5,766 bases of DNA from an uncultured Lautropia sp. (GCA_938046755.1 CALIXC010000177.1:1-5766), one strand, 5' to 3'; positions 1 through 5,455 are shown, counted from the first letter of the stretch. Made by a program: numbers and translations. Notes: generated from the sequence alone by a model not told the origin.

Positions 1-1186
1 TGGTCGTGAGCGGCATGATGAGGGTCATCATCCCGGCGCCCGTCAGCGCCAGCGGGGCGGTGAGGTCCCAGCCCGTCAGGGACGGCCCGGTGGCCGAGAT
101 CGTCCACAGGGCCCAGGTCAGCGCGCCCGCTTGCGCCGTCCCCCCGGCCAGCACGGCCCACTTGCCCATCCGTTTCGTCGCGAGGATCGCCAGTGGCGTG
201 GCCGCCATGGAGCCCAGTGCGAAGGGCAGGAGCGTGAGCCCTGCCGCAAGGGCGGTGAATCCGAGTGCGCTTTGCACGTAGTACAGCAGGACGAGCACGT
301 AACCGCCATTGCCGATCGACGAGAGCACCTGCACCAGCTGCCCGCTGGCGAAGCCCCGGTCGCAGAACAGGGGGAGCGGCAGCAGGGGGGAGCCGTGGGC
401 CTTGAGCATGCGCCTCTGCTGCCACACGAACGCGGCTATGGCGAAGGGGGCCGCCGCCAGCATGGCCCAGATCCACCACGCCCATCCCGCGGCGCGGCCG
501 TCGGTGAGCGGGAAGACGACCAGGAGGACCCCGAGCCCTCCCAGCAGCGCTCCGATCAGATCGGGTTCGAGGGGGTGCTCCGACCGGCTCCTGGGCACGG
601 CCGTGAGCGCCGCGGCGACGATCATGGCTCCGACCGGCACGTTCACGAGGAAGACGCTGCGCCATCCCATGCCGAAAAGGTCGATTGTGACGAGCCATCC
701 GCCCAGGACCAGTCCCCCGACGGCCCCCAGTGAGCTCAGTGCGCCGATGACGCCCAGGACGGGGGCGCGCTCCTGCGGCGCGTACATCACCTGCACGCTG
801 GAGAGCACTTGGGGCATCATGACCCCGGCGAACCCGCCCTGGACCACTCGGGCGGTCACCAGCAGGTCGCCCGACTGCGACAGGGCCGCCCCGAGGGAGG
901 CGAGGGTGAAGCCCACCATCCCGATCACGAAGATGCGCCTGTGGCCGAAGATGTCGCCCAGCCGGCCGCCTGTGATGAGCAGCGTCGCGAACGCGATGAT
1001 GTAACCGGCCAGGGTCCACTCCAGTTGCTCCGGCGTCGCGCCCAGGTCCTTGCCGATGGTGGGCAGGGCGACGTTGGTGATCGTTGAGTCCATCAAATCC
1101 ATGAACGTCGCCACCATGAGCACGGCGGTGGCGGCGGCGCGCGATCCGACGGCGCGCCGGTCAGCGGATCTTCCCTCGTTCTTCAT
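1..1186 (-). CDS. MFS drug efflux transporter, DHA2 (EmrB/QacA) family, 3' end missing
   Basis: This minus-strand frame is open from ATG at 1186-1184 to the left edge, giving 395 codons with no stop, so the C-terminus lies outside the window. The family exports drugs through the inner membrane using the proton gradient and usually has 14 helices in about 470-520 residues; roughly the first eleven seem present. Visible signatures are the motif D1 region (MDSTITNVALP, residues 32-42), motif A in the loop after TM2 (GGRLGDIFGHRR, 73-84) and a motif-C-like helix (148-165) rich in Gly, where the usual Gly-Pro pair is not kept. The start is supported by AGGAGG (minus strand, 1197-1192) five bases upstream. 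It is divergent from a TetR-type gene across a shared operator region, the usual layout for a repressor controlling its exporter. The substrate cannot be read from sequence. Codon use is actinobacterial in style (many GTC and CTC). Confidence 0.93.
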   Translation of the reverse strand, partial: MKNEGRSADRRAVGSRAAATAVLMVATFMDLMDSTITNVALPTIGKDLGATPEQLEWTLAGYIIAFATLLITGGRLGDIFGHRRIFVIGMVGFTLASLGAALSQSGDLLVTARVVQGGFAGVMMPQVLSSVQVMYAPQERAPVLGVIGALSSLGAVGGLVLGGWLVTIDLFGMGWRSVFLVNVPVGAMIVAAALTAVPRSRSEHPLEPDLIGALLGGLGVLLVVFPLTDGRAAGWAWWIWAMLAAAPFAIAAFVWQQRRMLKAHGSPLLPLPLFCDRGFASGQLVQVLSSIGNGGYVLVLLYYVQSALGFTALAAGLTLLPFALGSMAATPLAILATKRMGKWAVLAGGTAQAGALTWALWTISATGPSLTGWDLTAPLALTGAGMMTLIMPLTT

Positions 1187-1191
1187 GCGTG

Positions 1192-1197
1192 CCTCCT
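1192..1197 (-). promoter_or_regulatory. Shine-Dalgarno of the MFS exporter gene
   Basis: The minus strand reads AGGAGG here, five bases before the ATG at 1186-1184. It is a near-perfect anti-16S match and fixes the start of the exporter gene. Confidence 0.85.
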
Positions 1198-1213
1198 TTT
1201 GCAGCTCCTAGAT

Positions 1214-1253
1214 GTGTACACCGTACACTTGCATGGTGAGTACACTGTACGCT
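1214..1253. promoter_or_regulatory. Duplicated palindromic operator in the divergent promoter region
   Basis: Two copies of a 14-base element, GTACACCGTACACT (1216-1229) and GTACACTGTACGCT (1240-1253), lie 24 bp apart start to start and differ at two positions. The second contains a perfect 11-bp palindrome (GTACA-C-TGTAC, 1240-1250). The first contains the same palindrome with one mismatch and is overlaid by GTGTAC-ACC-GTACAC (1214-1228). The pair sits between the divergent TetR-type gene and the MFS exporter, where a TetR dimer (or two) would block both promoters. Each copy also contains a TANNNT-like -10 hexamer (TACACT), so operator and promoter probably overlap, but I cannot assign the exact -35/-10 boxes. 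That the adjacent TetR binds here is inference from position and symmetry. Confidence 0.72.
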
Positions 1254-1305
1254 GGTATCGTGGTCGGAGCAATCCGATCCCCGGTGGGGAAGGCGAGGAG
1301 GGAAC

Positions 1306-2055
1306 ATGGCGCGCGCGGACCAGGATGCCCCGCCCAAGTGGGTGCGGTGGCTGTGGGAAGTCGATGCCCTTGGAGCGGAGGCGGGGCAGGGGGCGGGCAA
1401 GGGACTGGACATCGGCAGAATCGTCCGTGCGGGCATCGCGCTCGCGGACGACGAGGGCCTGGAAGGGGTGTCGGTGCGCAAACTCGCCCAACGCCTCGGC
1501 GTGAGCACGATGGCGGCGTACCGGCACATCGGCTCCCGTGACGAGGTCGTCGCCGCCATGGTCGATGTCGCCTTCGGCCAGCCTCCCCTCCTCCCGGGGG
1601 CCCCTGAGGGCTGGGAGGCCGGGCTGTGGCAGGGGCTGCGCTTCCTGTGGCTGCCGGCACTGGCGCTGGCCTGTGTGCAGGGGGCCATTCTGGCGCGCTT
1701 CGTGCGCACGTCGATGCTGGAGGTGCAGGGTGAGCCCTTCGTGCGGACGGCGCGTGCCAAGGGGCTGTCGATGCGTCAGGTGCTGTGGGGGCACGTGTTT
1801 CGCAATGCCTCCATTCCGGTGCTGACGGTGGCGGGGATGCAGTTTGCGGAGCTGCTGGGGGGCGCGGTGGTGATCGAGAATGTGTTTTCGCTGCCGGGGC
1901 TGGGGCGATTGCTGTTCCAGAGCATTGCCAACCGTGACCTGCCGGTGGTGCGCAATGGGGTGCTGCTGCTGGTGGCGATGGTGGTGGTGATCAATTTCCT
2001 GGTCGATGTGCTGGCGGCGTGGATCGATCCGCGCCTGCGGGTGCGTGTGCGCTGA
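1306..2055 (+). CDS. Chimeric ORF: TetR-family DNA-binding N-terminus joined to C-terminal half of a DppB/OppB-type ABC permease
   Basis: The frame encodes 249 residues with two unrelated halves. Residues ~33-90 form a TetR helix-turn-helix: a helix ending ALADDEGLEGVSVRKLA, the recognition region LGVSTMAAYRHIGSRDE, then VVAAMVDVAFG. The ligand-binding part ends almost at once, near Glu-Gly-Trp at residues 101-103. From about residue 107 the protein is a binding-protein-dependent transport permease: LPALALA, the EAA-type loop (EPFVRTARAKGLS, 143-155, with HVFRN at 163-167), ENVFSLPGLGRLL and a final membrane helix ending WIDPRL. Whole DppB-type permeases run about 310-340 residues, so its first half is missing. 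The start is supported by GAGGAGGG at 1295-1302. Codon use changes at the join: CTC is 5 of 9 Leu codons before it and 0 of 24 after; GTC is 6 of 10 Val codons before and 1 of 22 after (hand count). The product is unlikely to work as either parent. Confidence 0.85.
   Translation: MARADQDAPPKWVRWLWEVDALGAEAGQGAGKGLDIGRIVRAGIALADDEGLEGVSVRKLAQRLGVSTMAAYRHIGSRDEVVAAMVDVAFGQPPLLPGAPEGWEAGLWQGLRFLWLPALALACVQGAILARFVRTSMLEVQGEPFVRTARAKGLSMRQVLWGHVFRNASIPVLTVAGMQFAELLGGAVVIENVFSLPGLGRLLFQSIANRDLPVVRNGVLLLVAMVVVINFLVDVLAAWIDPRLRVRVR
1610..1640. other. Junction between actinobacterial-type and proteobacterial-type DNA
   Basis: Within this interval (codons ~102-111 of the ORF starting at 1306) the sequence passes from TetR to permease, and from CTC/GTC-rich to CTG/GTG-rich codons. 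No direct repeat, IS end, att-like site or target duplication is visible around it, so the break looks like a simple end-to-end join. It could be an assembly chimera, a cloning or library artefact, or illegitimate recombination in a living genome. The sequence alone cannot tell these apart. Confidence 0.75.
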
Positions 2056-2067
2056 GCGGGCGGGCGG

Positions 2068-3060
2068 ATGGTGCCGGTGAACGAGGATCTTCAGACCAGT
2101 GTGCCCCGCCGGGATGGCGGGGCAGGGCATGTGGCGGAGTCTGCCGCAGGGCGCATGTCGGAGGAGCGTGGTGCGCGGCAAGGGGAAGACATGCCGCAGC
2201 AGGGGCACGTTGTCGCGGAGGCGAGGGCGACCGGTTTCTGGCGGCGGGCGCTGCGGCACCCGGGCTTTGTGGTCGGTGCGCTGCTGGTGCTGGCGCTGGT
2301 GCTGATGGCGGGGGTGTCGGCGTTCTGGACGCCCTACGGGCCGGAAGACCTGGACATGGAGGCGGTGCTGGAGTCGTCTTCGGCGGCGCACTGGCTGGGT
2401 ACGGATGCCTTCGGACGCGATGTGGCTTCCCTGCTGCTCTTGGGTGCGCAGGCGTCGCTGCTGGCCGGGGTGATTGCGGTGGGCATCGGGCTGGGCGCAG
2501 GGTTGATGCTGGGACTTCTGGCCGCAGCCTGGCCGGGGCGTGTGCAGGGGCTGATCATGCGCGCGGCGGATTTCATGCTGGCGTTTCCGGCGATCCTGAC
2601 GGCGATCATGCTGACGGCGGTGTTCGGGGCCGGGCTGGGCAATGCCATCGTGGCGGTGGGCATCTACAACATTCCGTCCTTCGTGCGCATCACGCGCGCA
2701 GCCGCCGCTGGCGTGTGGTCGCGCGAGTATGCGATGGCGGCGCGGGCCTGTGGGCTGGGGCCGTGGCAGATCACGTGGCGGCACGTGCTGCCCAACATCC
2801 TTCCGCTCTTGCTGGTGCAGGCCACGGTGCGCTTTGCGGTGGCGATCCTGGCGGAGGCGGCGCTGTCGTTCCTGGGGTTCGGGGTGCAGCCGCCGCAGCC
2901 TTCCTGGGGGCGGATGCTGGCTGATGCGCAGTCGGTACTGTTTGAGGCGCCGCTGCAGGCGTTGTGGCCGGGGTTGGCCATCATGCTGGCGGTGCTGGGG
3001 CTGAACCTGCTGGGGGACGGGCTGCGGGATCTGCTGGATCCCAAGCTGCGCCGACGTTGA
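2068..3060 (+). CDS. ABC transporter permease, DppC/OppC type (peptide/nickel/opine family)
   Basis: This is the second inner-membrane permease of an ABC importer; it would pair with the DppB-type permease whose C-terminal half lies just upstream. From ATG 2068 it is 330 residues. TM1 is at ~67-86, the family hallmark LGTDAFGRDV at 110-119, further helices follow, and the EAA loop that contacts the ATPase is at 219-242 (REYAMAARACGL...WRHVLPN). EAALSFLGFGVQPPQPSWG (263-281) is the usual C-terminal signature. The start is uncertain. ATG 2068 follows the upstream stop by 12 bases but has no clear Shine-Dalgarno. ATG 2191 has AAGGGGA four bases upstream, giving 289 residues with TM1 about 25 residues in, close to the family norm. 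I report the longest form because codon use stays coding-like throughout. The substrate (peptide, opine, oligosaccharide or metal chelate) cannot be told from a permease. Confidence 0.93.
   Translation: MVPVNEDLQTSVPRRDGGAGHVAESAAGRMSEERGARQGEDMPQQGHVVAEARATGFWRRALRHPGFVVGALLVLALVLMAGVSAFWTPYGPEDLDMEAVLESSSAAHWLGTDAFGRDVASLLLLGAQASLLAGVIAVGIGLGAGLMLGLLAAAWPGRVQGLIMRAADFMLAFPAILTAIMLTAVFGAGLGNAIVAVGIYNIPSFVRITRAAAAGVWSREYAMAARACGLGPWQITWRHVLPNILPLLLVQATVRFAVAILAEAALSFLGFGVQPPQPSWGRMLADAQSVLFEAPLQALWPGLAIMLAVLGLNLLGDGLRDLLDPKLRRR
2180..2186 (+). promoter_or_regulatory. Candidate Shine-Dalgarno supporting an internal start at 2191
   Basis: AAGGGGA ends four bases before ATG 2191, inside the longest reading of the DppC-type permease gene. 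It is a better ribosome site than anything before ATG 2068, and a 2191 start would place the first membrane helix where the family usually has it. This is a prediction; only N-terminal data or comparison with orthologues can settle it. Confidence 0.5.
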
Positions 3061-3070
3061 GGAGCAAGGG

Positions 3071-3937
3071 ATGAGGCTGGGACTGACCAATCTGGCGTGG
3101 GATCCGTCTCGGGACGAGGCGGTGGCCGGGCTGCTGGCGCGGCTGGGGGTGGATGCCATTGACGTGGCGCCCAGCAAGTATTTTGCGGATGTGGCGGCGG
3201 TGCGTGAGGCCGAGGTGCGCCGGGTGCGCGACTGGTGGGCGGATCGGGGCATCGAGATCACGGGCATGCAGTCGCTGCTGTATGGCACGCAGGGGCTGAA
3301 CCTGTTCGGCCCGCCGGACGTTCAACAGCGGATGCTGGCGTATCTGGCAGCGGTGTGTCGGGTGGGGGCCTGGCTGGGTGCGACGCGGCTGGTGTTCGGG
3401 TCGCCGGCCAATCGCAACCGGACGGGGCTGACCGATGCCGAGGCATGGACGCGGGCGCTGGAGTTCTTCGGGCGGCTGGCGGAGGTGGCGGCCGACGCAG
3501 GCGTGACGATCTGCCTGGAGGGCGTGCATCCGCACTATGGCGCGAACTTCATGACGGACACGGCGTCCAGCCTGCACATGGCCCGGGCGCTGAACCATCC
3601 GTCGGTGGGTATCGTGCTGGACACGGCGGTGGTGCAGCTCAATGGCGAGGACATCGAGGCGCTGCTGGCCGAGGGCGCGGCCTGGGTGCGGCACATTCAC
3701 GCCAGCGAGAAGGACCTGGTGCCGCTGGGGCAGTCTGCCGGCGCGCGGCAGCCGGGAGTGCAGCCAGGAGTGCCGCCGGGACATGTTCCGGAGGCGGTCG
3801 ATCATGCCACCATGGCGGCGGCGATCCGTCGCTGGGAGCCGGACCGGGTGGTGTGCGTGGAGATTCTTGCAAGAGGGAATGATTTGCATTTTGCAAATAT
3901 CGAGCAGTCGCTGGCATTTGCGCGGCGACATTACTGA
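3071..3937 (+). CDS. Sugar phosphate isomerase/epimerase-like TIM-barrel protein
   Basis: The 288-residue soluble protein belongs to the xylose isomerase-like/AP endonuclease 2 TIM-barrel superfamily: N-terminal LGLTNLAWDP, a GVDAIDVAPSKYF strand-helix unit (26-38), GMQSLLYG (65-72), LEGVHPHYGANFM (149-161), VLDTAVVQ (182-189), HIHASEKD (208-215) and CVEIL (262-266). The likely divalent-metal ligands are Glu150, Asp184, His210 and Glu264, the Glu-Asp-His-Glu set known from ketose 3-epimerases. The position three after the Asp, a substrate-contacting His in D-tagatose 3-epimerase, is Val187 here. Residues ~219-242 form a Gly/Pro/Gln-rich loop that looks like a lineage insertion. A GAGGAGCAAGGG Shine-Dalgarno overlaps the upstream stop, with a 10-base gap, so it is co-transcribed with the permeases. 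It may process the imported compound. The exact reaction is unknown. Base composition drops in GC over the last ~25 codons. Confidence 0.88.
   Translation: MRLGLTNLAWDPSRDEAVAGLLARLGVDAIDVAPSKYFADVAAVREAEVRRVRDWWADRGIEITGMQSLLYGTQGLNLFGPPDVQQRMLAYLAAVCRVGAWLGATRLVFGSPANRNRTGLTDAEAWTRALEFFGRLAEVAADAGVTICLEGVHPHYGANFMTDTASSLHMARALNHPSVGIVLDTAVVQLNGEDIEALLAEGAAWVRHIHASEKDLVPLGQSAGARQPGVQPGVPPGHVPEAVDHATMAAAIRRWEPDRVVCVEILARGNDLHFANIEQSLAFARRHY
3865..3898. repeat. Two adjacent palindromes in the AT-rich end of the epimerase gene
   Basis: A perfect 10-bp palindrome TCTTGCAAGA (3865-3874) is followed by a 7-bp inverted repeat, ATTTGCA/TGCAAAT, with a TTT loop (3882-3898). Both share a TTGCAA core. 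They lie in the last codons of the epimerase gene, where GC falls. No U-tract follows, so neither is a standard intrinsic terminator. They may simply reflect local composition. Confidence 0.45.
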
Positions 3938-3955
3938 TCGGTAGCGCTGGTTAAT

Positions 3956-3974
3956 AAGATTGATTATTGTTATT
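3956..3974 (-). promoter_or_regulatory. Weak Fur-box-like site upstream of mntP
   Basis: On the minus strand this reads AATAACAATAATCAATCTT, which matches 13 of 19 positions of the classic Fur consensus GATAATGATAATCATTATC by my alignment. In E. coli, mntP is known to respond to Fur as well as MntR. The stretch is AT-rich, which inflates chance matches, and the site is ~90 bp upstream of the candidate -10, so this is tentative. Confidence 0.25.
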
Positions 3975-4038
3975 TAATGCGATATGGGTATTTGAAAGTC
4001 GCCAAGTCATTGATTCTTGACGCCTCTCTGAAAGAATG

Positions 4039-4067
4039 GTGAAACGGACGTGCTTATGGGTTAATAT
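4039..4067 (+). promoter_or_regulatory. Candidate sigma-70 promoter of the mntP riboswitch transcript
   Basis: GTGAAA (4039-4044) and TAATAT (4062-4067) are 17 bases apart; each matches four of six consensus positions of TTGACA and TATAAT. Transcription would begin near 4074, directly before the conserved riboswitch core, which is where a leader RNA should start. A second possible -35, TTGACG at 4017-4022, has no good -10 at proper spacing. Confidence 0.5.
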
Positions 4068-4071
4068 GCCT

Positions 4072-4310
4072 CCGTTCCTCTTTGGGGAGTAGCCTGCTTC
4101 CGCAATGGAAGTGCTTCCGTCAACAGACTCGGCTGTCGGCATATAGGACGTGTTTTACAGGGCACGTCCTTGCTTCGACGCTGTGGCGGAAGCGGCCCGG
4201 GATGTTTCCGGACAGGGCCCGTCTGCGCCATGCGTGGCGTGGGGGCAGCCCGTTCCGCACTTCCCGGCAGCCGGTCCACCTGGACCGGGCCTGGCGAGAC
4301 CGACGAGCGA
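4072..4310 (+). ncRNA. yybP-ykoY family manganese riboswitch (mntP leader)
   Basis: The leader carries the family's nearly invariant core TTTGGGGAGTAGCC (4081-4094), the CTTCC/GGAAG hairpin just after it (4097-4111), and GTCAACAGACTC (4119-4130), close to the E. coli mntP and alx leaders as I remember them. Next come a perfect 8-bp stem AGGACGTG/CACGTCCT (4145-4152 with 4163-4170), a 7-bp stem CCGGTCC/GGACCGG (4271-4277 with 4282-4288), and GCGAGACCG (4294-4302), which resembles the conserved 3' loop. This family binds Mn2+ where the two conserved loops dock and switches the downstream gene on. The gene that follows is mntP, the expected target. The 3' boundary and the internal helices (4171-4270) are less certain. 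No protein-coding gene lies in 3938-4381. Confidence 0.88.
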
Positions 4311-4346
4311 CACGCCGCGCAGGCATCGGTCGGATGCGCGGCGTGT
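4310..4346 (+). promoter_or_regulatory. 12-bp hairpin between aptamer and mntP start, likely expression platform
   Basis: ACACGCCGCGCA (4310-4321) pairs perfectly with TGCGCGGCGTGT (4335-4346) around a 13-base loop. It lies directly after the conserved 3' part of the riboswitch and 35 bases before the ATG of mntP. No U-run follows, so it is not a standard intrinsic terminator. It may compete with the aptamer, help Rho or RNase access, or shape the ribosome site. Its role is inference; the stem is seen directly. Confidence 0.6.
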
Positions 4347-4381
4347 TGTGTCGTGCCGGCCGCAGGTAATCCCTTTTCCCC

Positions 4382-5053
4382 ATGAGTGCCCTTTCCATTG
4401 TTGCGCTTGGCATGGCCATGTCCACCGACGCTTTTGCGGCGGCGCTGGCCAGAGGCGCCTGCATGTCACGACCCCGCCTGTCTCAGGCGCTGGGCATCGG
4501 CATCCTTTTTGGCGTTGTCGAGGCCACCACGCCGCTGATTGGCTGGCTGCTGGGATCGGCAGCCTCGCGCTTCGTGGCCAGCATCGATCACTGGGTGGCT
4601 TTCGTGCTGCTGGCGGGGCTGGGCATTCACATGGTCTGGAAGTCGTTCCAGCCTCTGGAGCCCGAGTGTGATGATCAGTCGGATGCGCCGTACGACACAG
4701 GGGTGCAGCTGGGCGCGGATGGCAGTGCCCTGCGGACGGGACGTCTGTTGCCGGCCGGCCTGCTGTCGATGCTGCTGACCAGCGTGGCCACCAGCATCGA
4801 TGCGATGGCGGTGGGCGTGACGCTGGCCTTCGTGGACGTGCCCATTGGCCAGGTGGCGCTGGTGATCGGCCTGTGCACCACGATGATGGTGACGATCGGC
4901 GTGATGCTGGGCCGGCTGCTGGGCACGCTGGTGGGCCGGCGCGCCGAGATGCTGGGCGGTATCGTGCTGATCGTGATCGGGACGGTGATCCTGTATGAGC
5001 ACCTGGCCGAAGGGCCCGCGCTGGCGTTGCTGCGCAGCGAGGTCCTGGGCTGA
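4382..5053 (+). CDS. mntP: MntP manganese efflux pump
   Basis: This 223-residue inner-membrane protein (formerly YebN, DUF204) exports Mn2+ and protects against manganese excess. It has six predicted helices in two related halves. Each half carries the acidic family motif: STDAFAAALARG (Asp16) and TSIDAMAVG (Asp140). Other hallmarks are VVEATTPLIGWLLG (45-58), DHWVAFVLLAGLGIHMV (69-85), RRAEMLGGIVLIVIG (186-200) and VILYEH. E. coli MntP is 188 residues; most of the extra length is a hydrophilic loop at ~90-121 containing an acidic cluster (EPECDDQSD) and a short C-terminal tail. ATG 4382 aligns with the family start, but the ribosome site is weak: GCAGG lies 15 bases upstream and CCCTTTTCCCC is adjacent. 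The manganese riboswitch leader immediately upstream supports both identity and regulation. It appears to be a single-gene transcript, convergent with the receptor remnant, with 14 bases between their stops. Confidence 0.95.
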   Translation: MSALSIVALGMAMSTDAFAAALARGACMSRPRLSQALGIGILFGVVEATTPLIGWLLGSAASRFVASIDHWVAFVLLAGLGIHMVWKSFQPLEPECDDQSDAPYDTGVQLGADGSALRTGRLLPAGLLSMLLTSVATSIDAMAVGVTLAFVDVPIGQVALVIGLCTTMMVTIGVMLGRLLGTLVGRRAEMLGGIVLIVIGTVILYEHLAEGPALALLRSEVLG

Positions 5054-5067
5054 GGACGCAGGGCGCG

Positions 5068-5455
5068 TCACCTCTTCAGGTCGAGGCGTACCCATGCGGC
5101 GCCCACATCCAGCTGCAGGTTACGTTCGGGGTGAATGACGCGATTGCGTTTCCAGAAGTCGGGGCTGCGCTCAGCGTAGCCCAGACCGGCCTGGTACTGC
5201 ACACCGGTGCGACTGTATCCATAGCGGGCAAAGCCGGCGTTCAGTTCGTAGCGGGTGCAGGGATGGACCTCGGCGCGGGCGCCGAAGGCATCGCGGTCGG
5301 TCTTGCCGGTATCGAGCTGCAGGCTGGCGCACTTGGCCTGACTGCGGGTGGCATCGCCGAACAGTTCGATGCGCGTGTCCTGCGTGGGGGAGGGCCAGGT
5401 TCATCGAGGCGCTGCGACGCTTGTACCAGGAGTGCACGCGCTCCCCGCGGCGTGG
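5068..5455 (-). pseudogene. Remnant of a TonB-dependent receptor, copper-receptor (OprC/NosA) type
   Basis: On the minus strand the frame from 5400 to the stop at 5070-5068 encodes outer-membrane receptor pieces: TQDTRIELFGDATRSQAK, RAEVHPCTRYELNAGFARY, YQAGLGYAERSPDFWKRN, IHPERNLQLDVG and a terminal WVRLDLKR, which looks like the natural barrel C-terminus. The order fits TonB-dependent copper receptors (the AERxPDxW and PEKxxQLDxG region), but whole stretches are missing between the pieces, so internal deletions are likely. An in-frame stop at 5403-5401 separates it from an earlier piece in another frame (RGERVHSWYKRRSASMNLALP split at 5455-5390). Removing one C from the five-C run near 5385-5389 would join the two pieces as NLALP-TQDTRIEL. 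No plug domain or signal peptide is seen. Intact relatives import metal chelates across the outer membrane. The family is inferred from motifs only. Confidence 0.68.

Noticed and set aside
131..1087. Plus-strand open frames of up to ~230 codons
   Set aside because: They are antisense to the MFS exporter, whose motifs and ribosome site are clear; their translations are low-complexity and unrecognisable.
2019..2924. Plus-strand Gly/Ala-rich frame of ~300 codons
   Set aside because: It is an offset frame of the DppC-type permease. The Gly/Ala richness comes from GCG/GGC runs, not a real structural protein.
1183..3288. Very long minus-strand open frame (701 codons)
   Set aside because: It runs antisense to the TetR/permease genes and the epimerase start. 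Its translation is Arg/His/Pro/Gln-rich with no domain, typical of a shadow frame in GC-rich DNA.
4061..4671. Open frames on both strands over the mntP leader
   Set aside because: They overlap the conserved riboswitch core or run out of frame with mntP and have no protein motif.
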